Origin: Symbiodinium kawagutii
Lineage: Eukaryota; Sar; Dinophyceae; Suessiales; Symbiodiniaceae
Direction of reading: 5' to 3'
NCBI GenBank assembly: GCA_009767595.1
Contig: VSDK01022210.1
Span: forward strand, 66,976 to 130,975
DNA: 64,000 nucleotides
Part shown: piece by piece, positions 43,182-54,239 of the stretch
Layout of the letters: the number at the start of each line of letters is the position of its first letter
How positions within the stretch are numbered: position 1 is the stretch's first letter
Translations under genes and position numbers: made by a program
Notes under the pieces: model-generated
Told to the model about the DNA's origin: nothing
Database searches by the model: none
What the model saw: only the letters and a program-made list of their open reading frames with translations

Positions 43182-43565
43182 TCAAACGCCCGTGGGCGAG
43201 CTCTTCTTGGGGACGCTTAACCAAGGGAAGCAACCTGGAAATCCACCAAAAAAAAACCGCTTCACCATGAAACGACGGCATATCGGCATCACCTGGATTT
43301 TGCAAGTGAAACCTGTTGAGTCATGGACTTCCAAACGCTGGTCGGAGGGTGTACTCAGGTGTACCTTGATCGCACATGAGATTAACTCGCAAGCAGAGGA
43401 GTTTCCAATCACCACGACCTTTAGCAGTGGGCGGAAGCCCATGTTGTTGTTAACGCTTTCAAACGAATTATGTCCTATCAATCGCCATTCTTGCATTATT
43501 CGCCGGAAATCAATGGACACTTGGGCCGCGAAAACACGGCAAATTGATTGGCAATGATGTATCAT
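43182..43565 (-). CDS. Coding-like region, both strands open
   Basis: The minus frame (127 codons) has FAAQVSIDFRRIMQEWRLI, LLKVVVIGNSSACELISCA and HLSTPSDQRLEVHDSTGFT. The plus frame (43192-43557) has WILQVKPVESWTSKRWSEG and CTLIAHEINSQAEEFPITT. Both are protein-like and only one can be real. I lean to the minus strand for its regular alternation of hydrophobic residues. No family is recognised. Confidence 0.4.
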   Translation of the reverse strand: MIHHCQSICRVFAAQVSIDFRRIMQEWRLIGHNSFESVNNNMGFRPLLKVVVIGNSSACELISCAIKVHLSTPSDQRLEVHDSTGFTCKIQVMPICRRFMVKRFFFGGFPGCFPWLSVPKKSSPTGV

Positions 43566-44179
43566 GGATAGTAGATTAACAATTTTAAATCATTTTCGTC
43601 ACTGGTGGAAGTGATATCAACAAAATGCAAGGTTGTGTGCTTTTCGTTGGTGTATCATCAAAATATGGGAGAATATTGGTGAGAGCAACTTTGAACATTC
43701 GCATGGTGAAACATGACCGATTGCCTTTCCGAAGTGTTGCCACCATAGGCAAACAACAAGTAGACCGAAACATGCCAGGATACCTCTCACCAGTTTCTGC
43801 AACTTAGTTCCTTTGCATCAAATCGCCGTTTTTGCATTTGCATCATGTGCATCGCCAGTATCAACAGGACTGGCAAACTTAATCAAACCTGTTGACCGGC
43901 CTCATCAGAATCCTCTTCCTATTTATTTCGCCAGCGACTATGGTCAGTCTTCGCCAATGGTGAACTACCACCAGATTTTTTGTGATGACCAACTGCGATC
44001 AATCAGTATGAACCCACCTGCGAACAATGTTAAATCAAGCGGCAAACATTCTTCTCCGGCAATTCCACATACACACTGTACCGCACCACACTTATCAACA
44101 ACAATCTGGTGTCAATCGCTCCAAAGCAATTTGTCAAAATTACTTTACTTCGTGTGATCCCCACCATCACATGCAAATC

Positions 44180-44620
44180 CGACACAGGTCTATCTGGCAT
44201 AGCTTTTGGCATTCCTTCCGGCATAGCTTTTGGCATTCTAACTGGCATAGCTGATGACATTCTATTTGTCATAGCGTTTGGCATTCCATCTGGCAGAGTT
44301 TTTGGCATTCTATCTGGCATAGTTTTTGGCGATGTATCTGGCATAACTTTTGGCATTGTATCTGGCATAGCTGTTGGCATTCTATTTGGCATAGCGTTTG
44401 GCATTCCATCTGGCAGAGTTTTTGGCATTCTATCTGGCATCGCTTTTGGCATTCTACCTGGCATAGCTTCTGACATTCTTTCTGGCATAGCTTTTGGCGT
44501 TCCATCTGGCAGAGTTTTTGGCATTCTATCTGGCATCGCTTTTGGCATTCTACCTGGCATAGCTTCTGACATTCTTTCTGGCATAGCTTTTGGCATTCTA
44601 TTTGGCATAGCTTTTGGCAG
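44180..44620. repeat. 24-bp minisatellite, open in several frames
   Basis: About 18 units of TCTGGCATAGCTTTTGGCAT plus four bases. Because 24 is a multiple of 3, the plus frame encodes an 8-residue repeat SGIAFGIL and the minus frames MPxRMPKA and CQIECQKL. A 72-bp block of three variant units (with ATTCCATCTGGCAGAGTTTT) recurs, so a higher-order pattern exists. The ORFs extend into non-repetitive flank on each side but carry no recognisable domain. Confidence 0.9.
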
Positions 44621-44635
44621 GGGAGTTGAGGTCCG

Positions 44636-44875
44636 GCAGGGAACACTGGGCGGGGATGGTGGTGGTTGATGTCGGGAGCGAACACTGGGCGGGGATGGTC
44701 GTGGTTGAGGTCAGGCAGCGAACACTGGGCGTGGAAAGTCGTGGTTGAGGTCCGGCAGCGAACACTGGGCGTGGCTGGTCGTGGTTGAGGTCCGGCCGCG
44801 AACACTGGGTATGGCAGGTCGTGGTTGAGGTCCGCAGCGAACACTCGGTGTGGATGGTCGTGGTTGAGGTCCGGC
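44636..44875. repeat. 40-bp minisatellite
   Basis: Six units of AACACTGGGCGTGGATGGTC plus GTGGTTGAGGTCCGGCAGCG follow the 24-bp array without a gap. The period of about 40 shifts frame at each unit, which explains why minus frames rotate through LNHDHP, PQPRPA and STTTFH wording. Confidence 0.9.
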
Positions 44876-45631
44876 GAGGAGGAGAAGGAGAAGAAGGAGA
44901 AGCGGCAACTGACATAAACATATAACAACCCTCACCTGGCAGGGGGGAAAAACAAAAAACACGTTGGTAGGACATCAAACGGAAAGACCCGGCCCGCTGC
45001 CGACCTGTGGTGGACACAAACAAAAGCAATTTGGGTGCAAACCAGGCTATGTCCAAACAGAACTTAGTAGAAGTCGTTTGTGGACCTATCAAGACCCACG
45101 ACCCACCTGTAATTTATTAGGAGTTGTCAATATGATAAAAGACAATTTATATCTAAAAACATCATGTTGAAACATCAAGTACGGTAAAATCAATGTTTAT
45201 AACTTGTTAACAATCATTGCAAAAAAATGACAACAATTGTTAACCAGCAGCATTGCCCATTATTGAACATGAACAACTAAATTGATCGGATATTACTTTA
45301 AAACAAAAGCGATATTTACGCAATAGCAGCCATGATTAACCATCATTTTGCATACTTCACCATCATTAAAATAAATCAACCATTATCAACGACTAACTGA
45401 CGATTACCACCCATCACCAACCATTATTAGCCACAATTTTAACCTTTATGTAATCCCTAATTCACTCGTCCTAACATGTACTAACCCCTATTTCCTAACA
45501 TGAATCATTTTTAACCACTATGAATCACTACGAACCATTGACTAATCACTCGTTCACAAGTACTAAGAGTACTACTTGGATGATCTTGGATGATCATCCC
45601 ACGGACGCGGCTTCAAACTGTGGACTGAGGA

Positions 45632-46080
45632 TCACAGCAAAGCGGCTTGTGGTTGGTCAATGTTTAGCTCGTGCATCAGGATATCTTCGACCAAGCTTTC
45701 GTAGTGATTTGCACCCTGTGCCTCCTGGTTAGCTTCTTCTGCACATCTGCAGGGGAACCGGGTAGTTCTCAATGCTCCAGTTGCCAGGCACGCTGCCATA
45801 CTCGCACTTGGATCAACCATCTGCCTAATTCTCATACGTGCCAGGCTAGTGATTCTGACGTTCGCTTTGTAGCACATCAACGTGAACACCATGTGCCGGT
45901 CTTCAGAAAGCAGTTCATTAGTGATTAGGCTCCTGAGGGCCACTTCTTTTTTTTTGTCAGCAGGAACCCGAGCTCTGCTGGGAAGTAGTAGTTGATGGTT
46001 GATGCAGCATTCAATGTTCTGCTTGCTCCAGCCACCGCGGCATTGCCATCTCCGAGGGTGTCACTCCAGCGATTGGCCAT
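45632..46080 (-). CDS. Gene-like ORF split by a frameshift at a 9-nt A run
   Basis: An ATG at 46080 opens MANRWSDTLGDGNAAVAGAS then TINYYFPAELGFLLTKKK. This frame meets a stop soon after an A9 run (plus-strand T9 at 45947-45955). The neighbouring phase continues past the run with EVALRSLITNELLSEDRHM, LARMRIRQMVDPSASMAAC and HYESLVEDILMHELNIDQP to a TGA at 45632. A one-base length change in the run would unite about 148 codons. The protein is soluble-looking, partly helical and unrecognised. Confidence 0.55.
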
Positions 46081-46189
46081 AGTTCCGAGTTGTGACCATT
46101 GTTACTTTATAACAAGTTACATCAGTTCCTAAGCAATCCCATCCAAGAAAACATTCTTAACCAACAATAACCATCACAATCCACGACCA

Positions 46190-46285
46190 TCATCCTCAGC
46201 TCGCCTCGGTCGTTTCTGTGTCCCAGCCGTGCACGCGGTCCTGGAACCTGTGCGTCGCGCGGCTGTGGTGGGCTCTGTCTGTTGA
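46190..46285. other. GC-rich island, probable exon, strand uncertain
   Basis: A short GC-rich block (plus: ASVVSVSQPCTRSWNLCVA; minus: QPRDAQVPGPRARLGHRND) sits exactly at a switch from CCATCATC words on the left to GGTGGTTGATGG words on the right. Confidence 0.35.
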
Positions 46286-46299
46286 TTAGGATACATTGG

Positions 46300-47790
46300 T
46301 GGTTGATGGGCGGTCGATTGATGGCCATTCATGGTTGAAAATGGTTGAGCTTATCAATAGTGAATAATTAATAATAGTTCATGATGGTTGGCTAATGGTC
46401 AATATCTGTTGATTAATGACAAAGTAATTGATTGGTACTTGGTTGTTGGCCACGTCAGCTTGTGTGTCATTTGATGGCTGGCACTGGTAATCATTTATAA
46501 TATGATATATTTTAAGAATTGACAACAGCTCACAATCCATGGCTAATAATGATGAGCAATGGCCAGGTTTCGTAATTCAAGGGGTAGTAGTTGATGGTTA
46601 ACCGTGGGCCGTGGGAAATAACCCGCGGTCAATCATGAATAAATCCCCCCAAAACGTGATAACTTCCAACGGGCCAATGAACATGCGTTTGCTGGCACAT
46701 TGTTTAAACAGGCTCTTGCATATGTGTAAGGATGCCAATTGATGTGCATATTCAATTGTGCTCACTGTTTGTATGTTTAGTCACTGGCAAAATGTTCTAG
46801 TATGACAACGAGTTTTGAACCCTCCCAACTGATGAAAACAACAATTGGCACGGCTGCTCAACCGGCCTCCGCCTCCGCCCACGTTAATATTGATGGTACT
46901 GATTGGCAATGGTTGGTGATCATCCTGGTGTGGTATGATGCGACAATCATCAAGCAGCAATCATTAGCTAAGCACTCATCATCCACTTCTTGGTTAATTG
47001 ATGTCTAATTTATTTTGGATCAACCATCGATTCGGCAATGGGGGAGAATGAAACATATTAACTAACTAGGTCACTGATATGCCACAATTGGATGTTCAAA
47101 GTTTCAAAGGGTTCATCCTGGTCAAGATCTGCCTGGCAATCTGCTACAGCGGAAAAATCTATGGATCACTGCCGAATTTCTCTTGGAGACCACCGGACGA
47201 GCTCTCGGGGTGGTGACGAGGGTGAGATGCTGGTGGAATAGGTTTCTTGGGCATCGTTCATAATCATGATGGAAAATTCTAGTTGGTTACAACGAGTGGT
47301 CCGTAAACAATACTACTCATCACTAGCGAATGACAAAAACACAACTACCCTACTGTAAATTCTAGATGGTCCCCCGCCAAAGAACATCACTAATCATCAT
47401 CAACACTCAATGTCTGGCTATATCCCAGCTAAATCAGTAGTGAGCGAGTACTTCATCACAGTTCAACCATCATGACCCACAATTGAACCACTGTAAAACC
47501 ATCATTCGGCCACTCATCACCATCATGAACTCGCAGGAACCTATTATGACTGCTCACCATCACAAACCATCATGTTTCAATATCATGAAATTATCATGCA
47601 TCATTGTAAAACATTGAACTCCCATTACCTCATCATCACTAACCACCATTTGCCACGATTCAGCATTGCCAATCACTGCGACACTATCCGCAACAATCAT
47701 GAAATCATCTTCCTTGCCCATCATCAATCATTGAACCATCACTTGCCACCCGCATAAAAACCATAGACAAGGCAATACGGATTCTAGCAG
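46300..47790. other. Low-complexity, no gene
   Basis: TGG-rich words run to about 46640, then mixed sequence, then strongly CCATCAT-rich DNA from 47380 to 47760. Plus frames in the last part are His/Asn/Thr-rich artefacts of the repeat words. Confidence 0.5.
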
Positions 47791-47996
47791 CTGTGTGTTT
47801 TTCGTGACGCCAAGCCGATCTACTTGCATTTGAGACAATCTGGAAGTGCAGCCAATGTGAGCAACACGACAAGGGTTGAAGTGCAGCTCCTTTGTTTCAC
47901 TGAGCTTTGTTTTCTAGACAAAGGTGTTTCAGCGGTTCACCCACTCAAAGATTCTTTGCCGCAACCTACCATTCATGGCAGCACCATCTCTCTTAT

Positions 47997-48428
47997 TCAT
48001 GTGGTTTGGAGGACACTTCTTGAGATAGTACCAGCAAGGGTCAAACTGCTGAGCGCCAGCGAGACGATGACGGCGGCCTTAAATGAGAGACAAATCATTA
48101 TTGCCAGCACAATGGTGCAAAGGTAAGAGGTGTTGATGCTTGGGGAGGGAGTCGGAGGAGCTCCACCGACCACCGCCCCTCCAACCCCGAACCCCTTTGG
48201 TAAAAGGTGGTCCTGCGATGACAACTTCTCTGAAACGACGACAACTTTTGTCAACCCGAGGTGGTCTCCATAATCGGCCGTTGCACGCGAGGCATGCCTA
48301 ATCAAGAGGCCATGGTCGGCAGTTAGGGCGCTATATGCAAATGCCTCCGCGCAAGCGTGGTAGAAAAAACTCAACGCCTCCACTGTTATCACTATGCACG
48401 TCACCAGAAACAAACCATCACTGGCCAT
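47997..48428 (-). CDS. Predicted membrane protein ORF, 143 codons
   Basis: The minus frame starts at ATG (48428). Residues 5-25 (GLFLVTCIVITVEALSFFYH) form a likely membrane segment or signal anchor. A middle soluble part includes HASRATADYGDHLGLTKVV and a Gly/Pro linker (GFGVGGAVVGGAPPTPSPS). Residues about 105-137 (CTIVLAIMICLSFKAAVIV, SLALSSLTLAGTI) form a second hydrophobic stretch. It ends at 47997. No family is recognised. A plus frame (47824-48126) overlaps its 3' part. Confidence 0.5.
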   Translation of the reverse strand: MASDGLFLVTCIVITVEALSFFYHACAEAFAYSALTADHGLLIRHASRATADYGDHLGLTKVVVVSEKLSSQDHLLPKGFGVGGAVVGGAPPTPSPSINTSYLCTIVLAIMICLSFKAAVIVSLALSSLTLAGTISRSVLQTT

Positions 48429-48671
48429 CCTTAACCATCATTGACCATTACTAACCATTAATATCTTCTCAGCCATTATTATTCCTAACCATCATCATTA
48501 ACCGTAATTTCTCAGCCATCATTAACCATTACTAACCATCATTTGCCACCATGATGAAACCATCCTAAACCATGCTAATCTATGGTTAGCAATGGTAAAT
48601 GACCTGGGTTAAAGCCATCCTAAACTATGTTCACCATTATCAAACCATCCCGGACCATCCCTAACCATCAT

Positions 48672-48800
48672 CCTCCCTGGTGTTTGACCCACGTCAGCTG
48701 GCACCTCTGGAGCACCTGCAGCGCTTTGTCTGCGGTGGCGTCGTCCGTGACCAGGGTGACCCCCGGCACCTGCTGGTGAGGCGCAACGTGGTCCACCGAT
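48672..48800 (-). CDS. GC-rich exon-like island, product unknown
   Basis: The minus frame reads HVAPHQQVPGVTLVTDDAT then ADKALQVLQRCQLTWVKHQ. A plus frame (LEHLQRFVCGGVVRDQGDP) is also open. The island is flanked by CCATC words at left and GATGGTTGA words at right. Confidence 0.45.
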
Positions 48801-49484
48801 GATATTGTCGACTGAGAGTTTCTTACGGATGGTGAATGATGATGGTTGAGGATCATCTAAATGACGGTGAAAAATGATGGTTGAGGATGGTTGGTTTTGG
48901 TGATGGTGCATGATGGCTAACGCTGGTTCGTGATAGTGGTTGCTTCATCATGAATGATGGTGGATGATCGATGATGGCCAAGGATGGTTGGTCAGCAATG
49001 AGGTACAATGGTTTTTCCAAGGAACACAGCCAAACACATGAAATATTTGAAAGTAGAAGAAGCAGTTCACATTGTAAATTCGGATGCCAGTAACCACATA
49101 TGTTTAATAAAGCTTAGATTATCTTAGGTTCCACCATACGGTATGTTCACAACACCAATCCGGGAGATTGTCCGAGGCCAAAGCCATCAGGTACTTTGAC
49201 GTAGCATCGTCTAGGCAGATTGCTTCTGGGATCTAATATGAATGGATCATGCAGGTAGCCCCCAAATAAGTTTGCCATTGATGTTTCTTCACAACATAGT
49301 TCACTCCCGGAACTTGAAACCATCATCGATATGAAGCTGCGTGCGGTCTGACAGTAAAACCAGCATTTATCTGACTTGCGTGTTTCTCATTGGTCGGTTT
49401 TTCTCAGAACTACATCGTCTTTGAGAGATGGGACATGGCGTAGATGTTAACATCACCGAGCCAAATTGAATAATACATTTGTTC

Positions 49485-49788
49485 CTAATATCCTCTTGTG
49501 ATTCTCAAGGTGCCATGTCCAAACTTCATGGTGCATGGAACATGTTCAGCATAATTAACATTCGCCTTCCCCAAGCTTCCCCAACCATTGGAATCGTGGT
49601 CGCTTCCTCGTGGTGACATCGCCATCTGCGCCACAACCGGAAACTGCAGTGATGTGCAAACAAAAAGCATTGTGACACGTGAAAGGAAGGTCAATTGTCC
49701 AGGAGGCGGTCCCACCAGGAAAGGAACGTATCACAAACTCGACTCAAGCTACACCAATCTGACAAGCCAAGTTATTGCTGGTGCTTAA
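49485..49788. other. Coding-like region, strand uncertain
   Basis: The plus frame 49588-49788 (ESWSLPRGDIAICATTGNC, GPTRKGTYHKLDSSYTNLT) and the minus frame 49485-49715 (MSPRGSDHDSNGWGSLGKA) are both protein-like. The element at 49824 lies 36 nt past the plus frame's TAA. Confidence 0.35.
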
Positions 49789-49823
49789 CTACGTCATGCA
49801 TAGACCTGCTATTGCCAATTTAC

Positions 49824-49939
49824 CTGTTTGGTGGTTGCAACCCCTATGAAAACGTTTAGCCAACCAACCAACCAACCAACCAACCATACTGGTAATACAG
49901 CTGGGAAAATTAAAAATTGTCAATGAAACCACAGATCAG
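49824..49939. mobile_element. Family A element with CAAC expansion
   Basis: The left end is CTGTTTGGTGGTTGCAACC then CCTATGAAAACG, the interior GGGAAAATTAAAAATTGTC, and the right end ATGAAACCACAGATCAG. A (CCAA)n run of seven units lies inside (49858-49887). Confidence 0.75.
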
Positions 49940-50335
49940 TAGCGGCTCGACCATTCTTCTTGGGTATTAGAGGAACCATCAACCACCAACCACTATATAG
50001 TAACCATCATCAATTATTCTTAGGAACCATTATCACCTCTTGGTTATTATTACCACCTACCTACTAGGCACCATCATCAACCATTATTGCGGCTTATTTA
50101 CCATACGTAACCCTCATCAAACCATCATTCTTGTTGCTTATAGACCGCCATAAGCATCATCAACCACCAACCACTAGTAACCATTCATTACTACTTCTTG
50201 GTTATCATCGCCCCCGATATACGTACTAGGAACCATCATCAACCACCAACCAGTTGCTATCTGATTCTCTGATTTTGGTGGCTCCGGGTTGCTGCCTCGC
50301 CTTCGCCTTCTGACGAAATTCACCCACCGTGCTAG

Positions 50336-50442
50336 TGGACATGGCCTAAAGCCGAGATTCGGCGTGCTGGCGAATGCCGGTGGCTTGGCATGGAACAAAC
50401 GTGGTTTGGGCATGTGTCAAGCGTTATTGCATGGATCAAATG
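50336..50442 (+). CDS. Exon joined in frame across a family B element
   Basis: The frame reads GHGLKPRFGVLANAGGLAW then NKRGLGMCQALLHGSNG and ends AAATG|GTGGTGTCTC in phase 1. A candidate acceptor is ACCGTGCTAG|TGG after a pyrimidine-rich lead (CTGCCTCGCCTTCGCCTTC). The frame joins exactly to 50567. The protein is Gly-rich and unrecognised. Confidence 0.6.
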
Positions 50443-50566
50443 GTGGTGTCTCAATTCATAGGGGTACTCCCCCATCATCCTTTATATATTGACCATGCAC
50501 AATAATAAACCAAGCATTTTTAGGGTGCATGGCCCTCCAGCATGAAAAACTACAACGCCTTTACAG
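50443..50566 (+). mobile_element. Family B element acting as a 124-nt intron
   Basis: It begins GTGGTGTCTCAATTCATAG then GGGTACTCCC. The interior has ACAATAATAAACCAAGCATT. The right arm is eroded (AGGGTGCATGGCCCTCCAG) and is followed by CTACAACGCCTTTACAG|. Removing GT...AG joins the two exons in one phase. Confidence 0.7.
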
Positions 50567-50678
50567 GCCCTTTGGGAGGTGGCCTGCACGACCCCAGGCT
50601 CCTGGCCTCGCTCCCTTACAACCAACAGCCAGATTCACCACCAGTTGACTCATTCTTAAACATGAGTAACCATAATTG
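50567..50678 (+). CDS. Exon following the family B intron
   Basis: The codon split G|GC gives Gly, then PLGGGLHDPRLLASLPYNQ and QPDSPPVDSF. The frame stays open to TGA at about 50676-50678, but the last part is in CCA-rich DNA, so the true exon probably ends near 50635. Confidence 0.55.
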
Positions 50679-50679
50679 A

Positions 50680-51110
50680 CCACCATGGTTAACCATTATC
50701 ACCTTCAATCAACCCTTATCAACCACTCTTAATCCTTATCAACTAACCGTTAGCCATTGACCGTTATTGACCATTAACCATCACTCACCACTAATCATTA
50801 ACCATTGTTAGTAGTGTTCATCAACCAACGGTTAACCATTAATTACTAGTATGGCTAGTGGTGAATAATCACATTTATGGCTAGTTAATCATACACGTGC
50901 TGATTAATTTGATAATAGTGGTTGTTGATTACTCACCATTATGATTCACCACTATGATTAATCAACCATGAACCATCATTCACCATCAACCATCATTCAC
51001 CACTAGCCATTAACCATTGTTAATAGAGTTAATCAACTAGCCGTTAACCATTACTCACCATTATGATTTACCACCCGATGATTCTGCCCTCACAACTGTG
51101 CCAAACTAAG
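50680..51110. other. CCA-rich low-complexity DNA
   Basis: CATCACTAACCATTA-like words on the plus strand, with brief switches to TGG words at 50855-50935. No gene. Confidence 0.6.
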
Positions 51111-51506
51111 CGCAGCACCCGGACCACGGAACTTAGGAGGTGCCGGCAGCGCGGCGCTGAAAGTGCCATCATGACCTGTGAAGCGTCCGGAACCTTCAAC
51201 GGTGACCTGAGAGAGGTTTTTTAGAAGAGATTTAAACGCTTTCATTGGTATTTTAATAAGGGTTTTCTATGTTTTTGTATTGTTTTTGATCTGGTTTGTT
51301 CTGTGACTTTATCTGTTTTCTTCCATTGTTTTGTCTTGTTTGATTTTTGGAATGGATTTGAAGGGGATACTATGGTTTTAGAGCGGATGATAGTGGTTAA
51401 TAGTCGGTGATAACCCACAATAACACCAACCATTCAAATGCATAAAATTGTTCAATCATAGTAGGGAATAATGACCAATAATAACAATAATCAAAAACCT
51501 ACTACA

Positions 51507-51637
51507 TGGTGGTTTCTCAACATTGTGAGCCCCGAAGTTATGGTTGGTTTACTACCGAGAATGACCAATAAGCTGGATGATTTCGGGGTACCACCTCTTT
51601 NNNNNNNNNNNNNNNNNNNNNNNNNNNNNNNNNNNNN
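51507..51637. mobile_element. Family B element running into an assembly gap
   Basis: The left arm is TGGTGGTTTCTCAACATTG then TGAGCCCCGAAG. The other end reads GATTTCGGGGTACCACC just before 37 N (51601-51637). The element may have hindered assembly. Confidence 0.65.
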
Positions 51638-52041
51638 CCCTAGTAGCATCTTGTAGCTGTGGCTGGGACTACCGATAGTAGACAAAACCCACATGCCAAC
51701 TCTGTATGGAACGCTCATAGTGACCTTTCAACAAAAGGTGTCGCGATTACTACGGAGAGCGCCACAGAGGAAACAAGCAAAACACTTCAAGTTGTGCATT
51801 TTTTGACTACCTCACTGGCTAAATATTGCTGAATCGTAATCAATGATGATGACTGATCATGGCCAGCAAAAAAAACTGGATACAAACAAATGCGTTCAAG
51901 TTGCCCCAAACCAGAGATCTTATTGTCAAAACAAAAAACACCTAGCACATATCAATTTTGTCGGTGGAGTCATCTGCTGGCATGCATGAATAGATTATTA
52001 TCAGTGTTTGTCAATCTAAATAAACGGAAAAATCAAGGGAT

Positions 52042-52383
52042 ATGTTCATTTACGAAGCCATTGAAGTATGGTTATACTTGTTATATCTAGCATGTGGCCA
52101 TCACTCACAGGGGCAAACTACACATATTACTACTATATTTCCTAGTTATATCAAATTATATGTATCACAACTGCTAGTTATCCCAGTTTCTGCTACTATA
52201 GAAGGCCCCCTGCAATCGCCTCAGCAGCTCATGTCAGGAGAGCGAAGTTCTCAAGTTTGGGAATGTTGTCTTGTGGGGCCCCACGATCGGGGTGCTCTCC
52301 TATCAGCCATTGTTACCAACCAGCGTTTAGTGTTGTCAATGAAACTCATTAAGCGTAGCGCAATCATGGGCCATACGTGTTAA
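52042..52383 (+). CDS. Possible ORF, 113 codons, product unknown
   Basis: The plus frame starts with ATG and contains EVWLYLLYLACGHHSQGQT, LLVIPVSATIEGPLQSPQQ and GPHDRGALLSAIVTNQRLV before TAA. Composition is plausible but no domain or splice evidence supports it. Confidence 0.3.
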   Translation: MFIYEAIEVWLYLLYLACGHHSQGQTTHITTIFPSYIKLYVSQLLVIPVSATIEGPLQSPQQLMSGERSSQVWECCLVGPHDRGALLSAIVTNQRLVLSMKLIKRSAIMGHTC

Positions 52384-52760
52384 AGATCTAATATTGTGTG
52401 TTCAACTCATGACGATGATGACTCAATGATGCTGAACAATGAGTTTTTAAAACATGTTGCAACATATAAATGATTAAAACCATCAGCCAGTTAGCCATCA
52501 TTGGCCCCTCCATAGTATTCCTTTCTCCCGAAGATGGCCTCCTTGAAGAGTGCACTGCACCGTGTGATTTCCCCGTCGCACGGCGTGCGCACTACGCTTC
52601 AACGCTGCAGCGGGATGGTCGAAGGGCAAGCGGAAAGCGGTGCCAACCACATTAGAGCATCTGCAGGGCAATGGAAGATCCAGATTGAGAGATTTACATA
52701 ATGAGCACCCAAATTTGGTGGTACAAGTGACATAATGTTATTTTTTGGTGATGTCATTGC

Positions 52761-53000
52761 TTGCAGGCATATTGTCAGATTGGTGCTACAAGTATTATGT
52801 TGAAGCATCGTCCACAAATACCTGTTGCGGGAGCAAACTTTTGGAGAACGAACCAGCTGGCACAAGAAAAAACACCATATATAGATATCTCTCCCCTATT
52901 CAGAATAAGAATGCGCCATTCAAAAACATCCATTGAGGGTCTGTCAAGTGAGCTTGCCATGTCCTACTTAGCCGTAGAGATGACAGGGCAACCAAGCTAA
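52761..53000 (+). CDS. Coding-like ORF, product unknown
   Basis: The 79-codon plus frame reads IGATSIMLKHRPQIPVAGA, RTNQLAQEKTPYIDISPLF and TSIEGLSSELAMSYLAVEM before TAA. Balanced composition. An antisense frame (52599-52865) overlaps its start. Confidence 0.35.
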   Translation: MQAYCQIGATSIMLKHRPQIPVAGANFWRTNQLAQEKTPYIDISPLFRIRMRHSKTSIEGLSSELAMSYLAVEMTGQPS

Positions 53001-53099
53001 AGATCCCGGAAAGGCCAGTCTGATAGTGCACGAAAAACAGCTGATTGGGGAATTACCTGACTTGCAAACTGATAAACCACCAATGGCGATTCACAGGAA

Positions 53100-54230
53100 T
53101 CAGTGGTATAGCTAAGAACAACCAACAGCCAGGAGCAAAGAAGAAGCAACATAAAACTCTATCTTGAAAGGACAAGCAAAAAAGGTCACAAACAACCAAC
53201 CACAAGCACAAACACAACTAACAGCGACGACAAGAACGAGAGTAAGAACAACATCATCCACCAACGAGAACAACAACACCAGCAAAAGAGGGAACATTGT
53301 ACACCCTGATCAACGGCAACTTTCTGAGTACATACAAGTACCTACAAAAATGTAAATATATCTCTCTGTGTCACTCTCCATCGCAATATATTTTAATGAA
53401 CCAATGAATAAATACATACAAACATGTATACATTTTTTTGGAAGGGGGGGAATTCTTAATGATGAAAACAAAAACATGGGTTTCTTTTTGTCTGGTACTT
53501 GAGGGTTCCCGACGTGAGGCATCATGGACTGTGTGTCGGGACAGCTTTTACCGGGAAACAAACGATCCAACTATTGGCAGTGAACAACAACTAATAAGAG
53601 GTTCTTAGAACCACTGCGCCTCAAAAGGATCCATGGTGACTCTGCCTCTTGAACAAGACCAAGCTAAGCTTTGTTTGCACCTGCATGTATTTTCATGTTT
53701 CGGGGAAAACAATGTGTAAAGCAACAGCTCATAACAAGCCACTGGTCAGCCAAACGCCCAGTGGTGACTAGCCCATTCCTCCCTCGCTTTGATAAGCGCA
53801 AAGACCTAACATTGAGGAACTTAGGGTATTCCTGACCCATGTCGTTAACCAAAAGCAACTATGAATGTTTGTTGATTCCTCGCCATTCTTACCACCAGTG
53901 CTCAAAAAACGATCTGGTTGGTGGTTAGTTGTACGCTGGTCAATTTCATGCCATTTTCCCCGTTGGCTTCGTTCAAAACAACACCTCATCTTGCAAGCAC
54001 CAACCACATGTTATCAATCAAGCTTAACCAGCATCAGCCATCCGTTTGACCATCACTGGTATCCTACCTAAAACAGTCTGTGCAATTCAAAAAACCATCA
54101 CAGGTCCTTTCCTGCTAAATCAAAAAATCCACCACAAATCATCAATATAAATCCACTACAAATCATCTATATAATTTATATAATGAATCCAAAATGACTG
54201 ACATGGCTATCGTTCACCAAAATCAACGAC
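53100..54230. other. No supportable gene
   Basis: AC/AG-rich plus strand at 53160-53290 gives spurious long frames. A possible eroded family B piece lies at 53478-53515 (GGGTTTCTTTTTGTCTGG, GAGGGTTCCCGACG). The rest is mixed. Confidence 0.4.
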
Positions 54231-54239
54231 AGCACATGT

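Noticed and set aside
44180-44620. CRISPR-like regular repeats
   Set aside because: Units are contiguous 24-bp tandem copies with no unique spacers, in a eukaryotic context. The same holds for the 21/63-bp array at 29531.
47380-47760. Plus frames rich in His, Asn, Thr and Pro
   Set aside because: They come from CCATCAT/AACC words that contain no stop codons in that strand, so open length carries no information.
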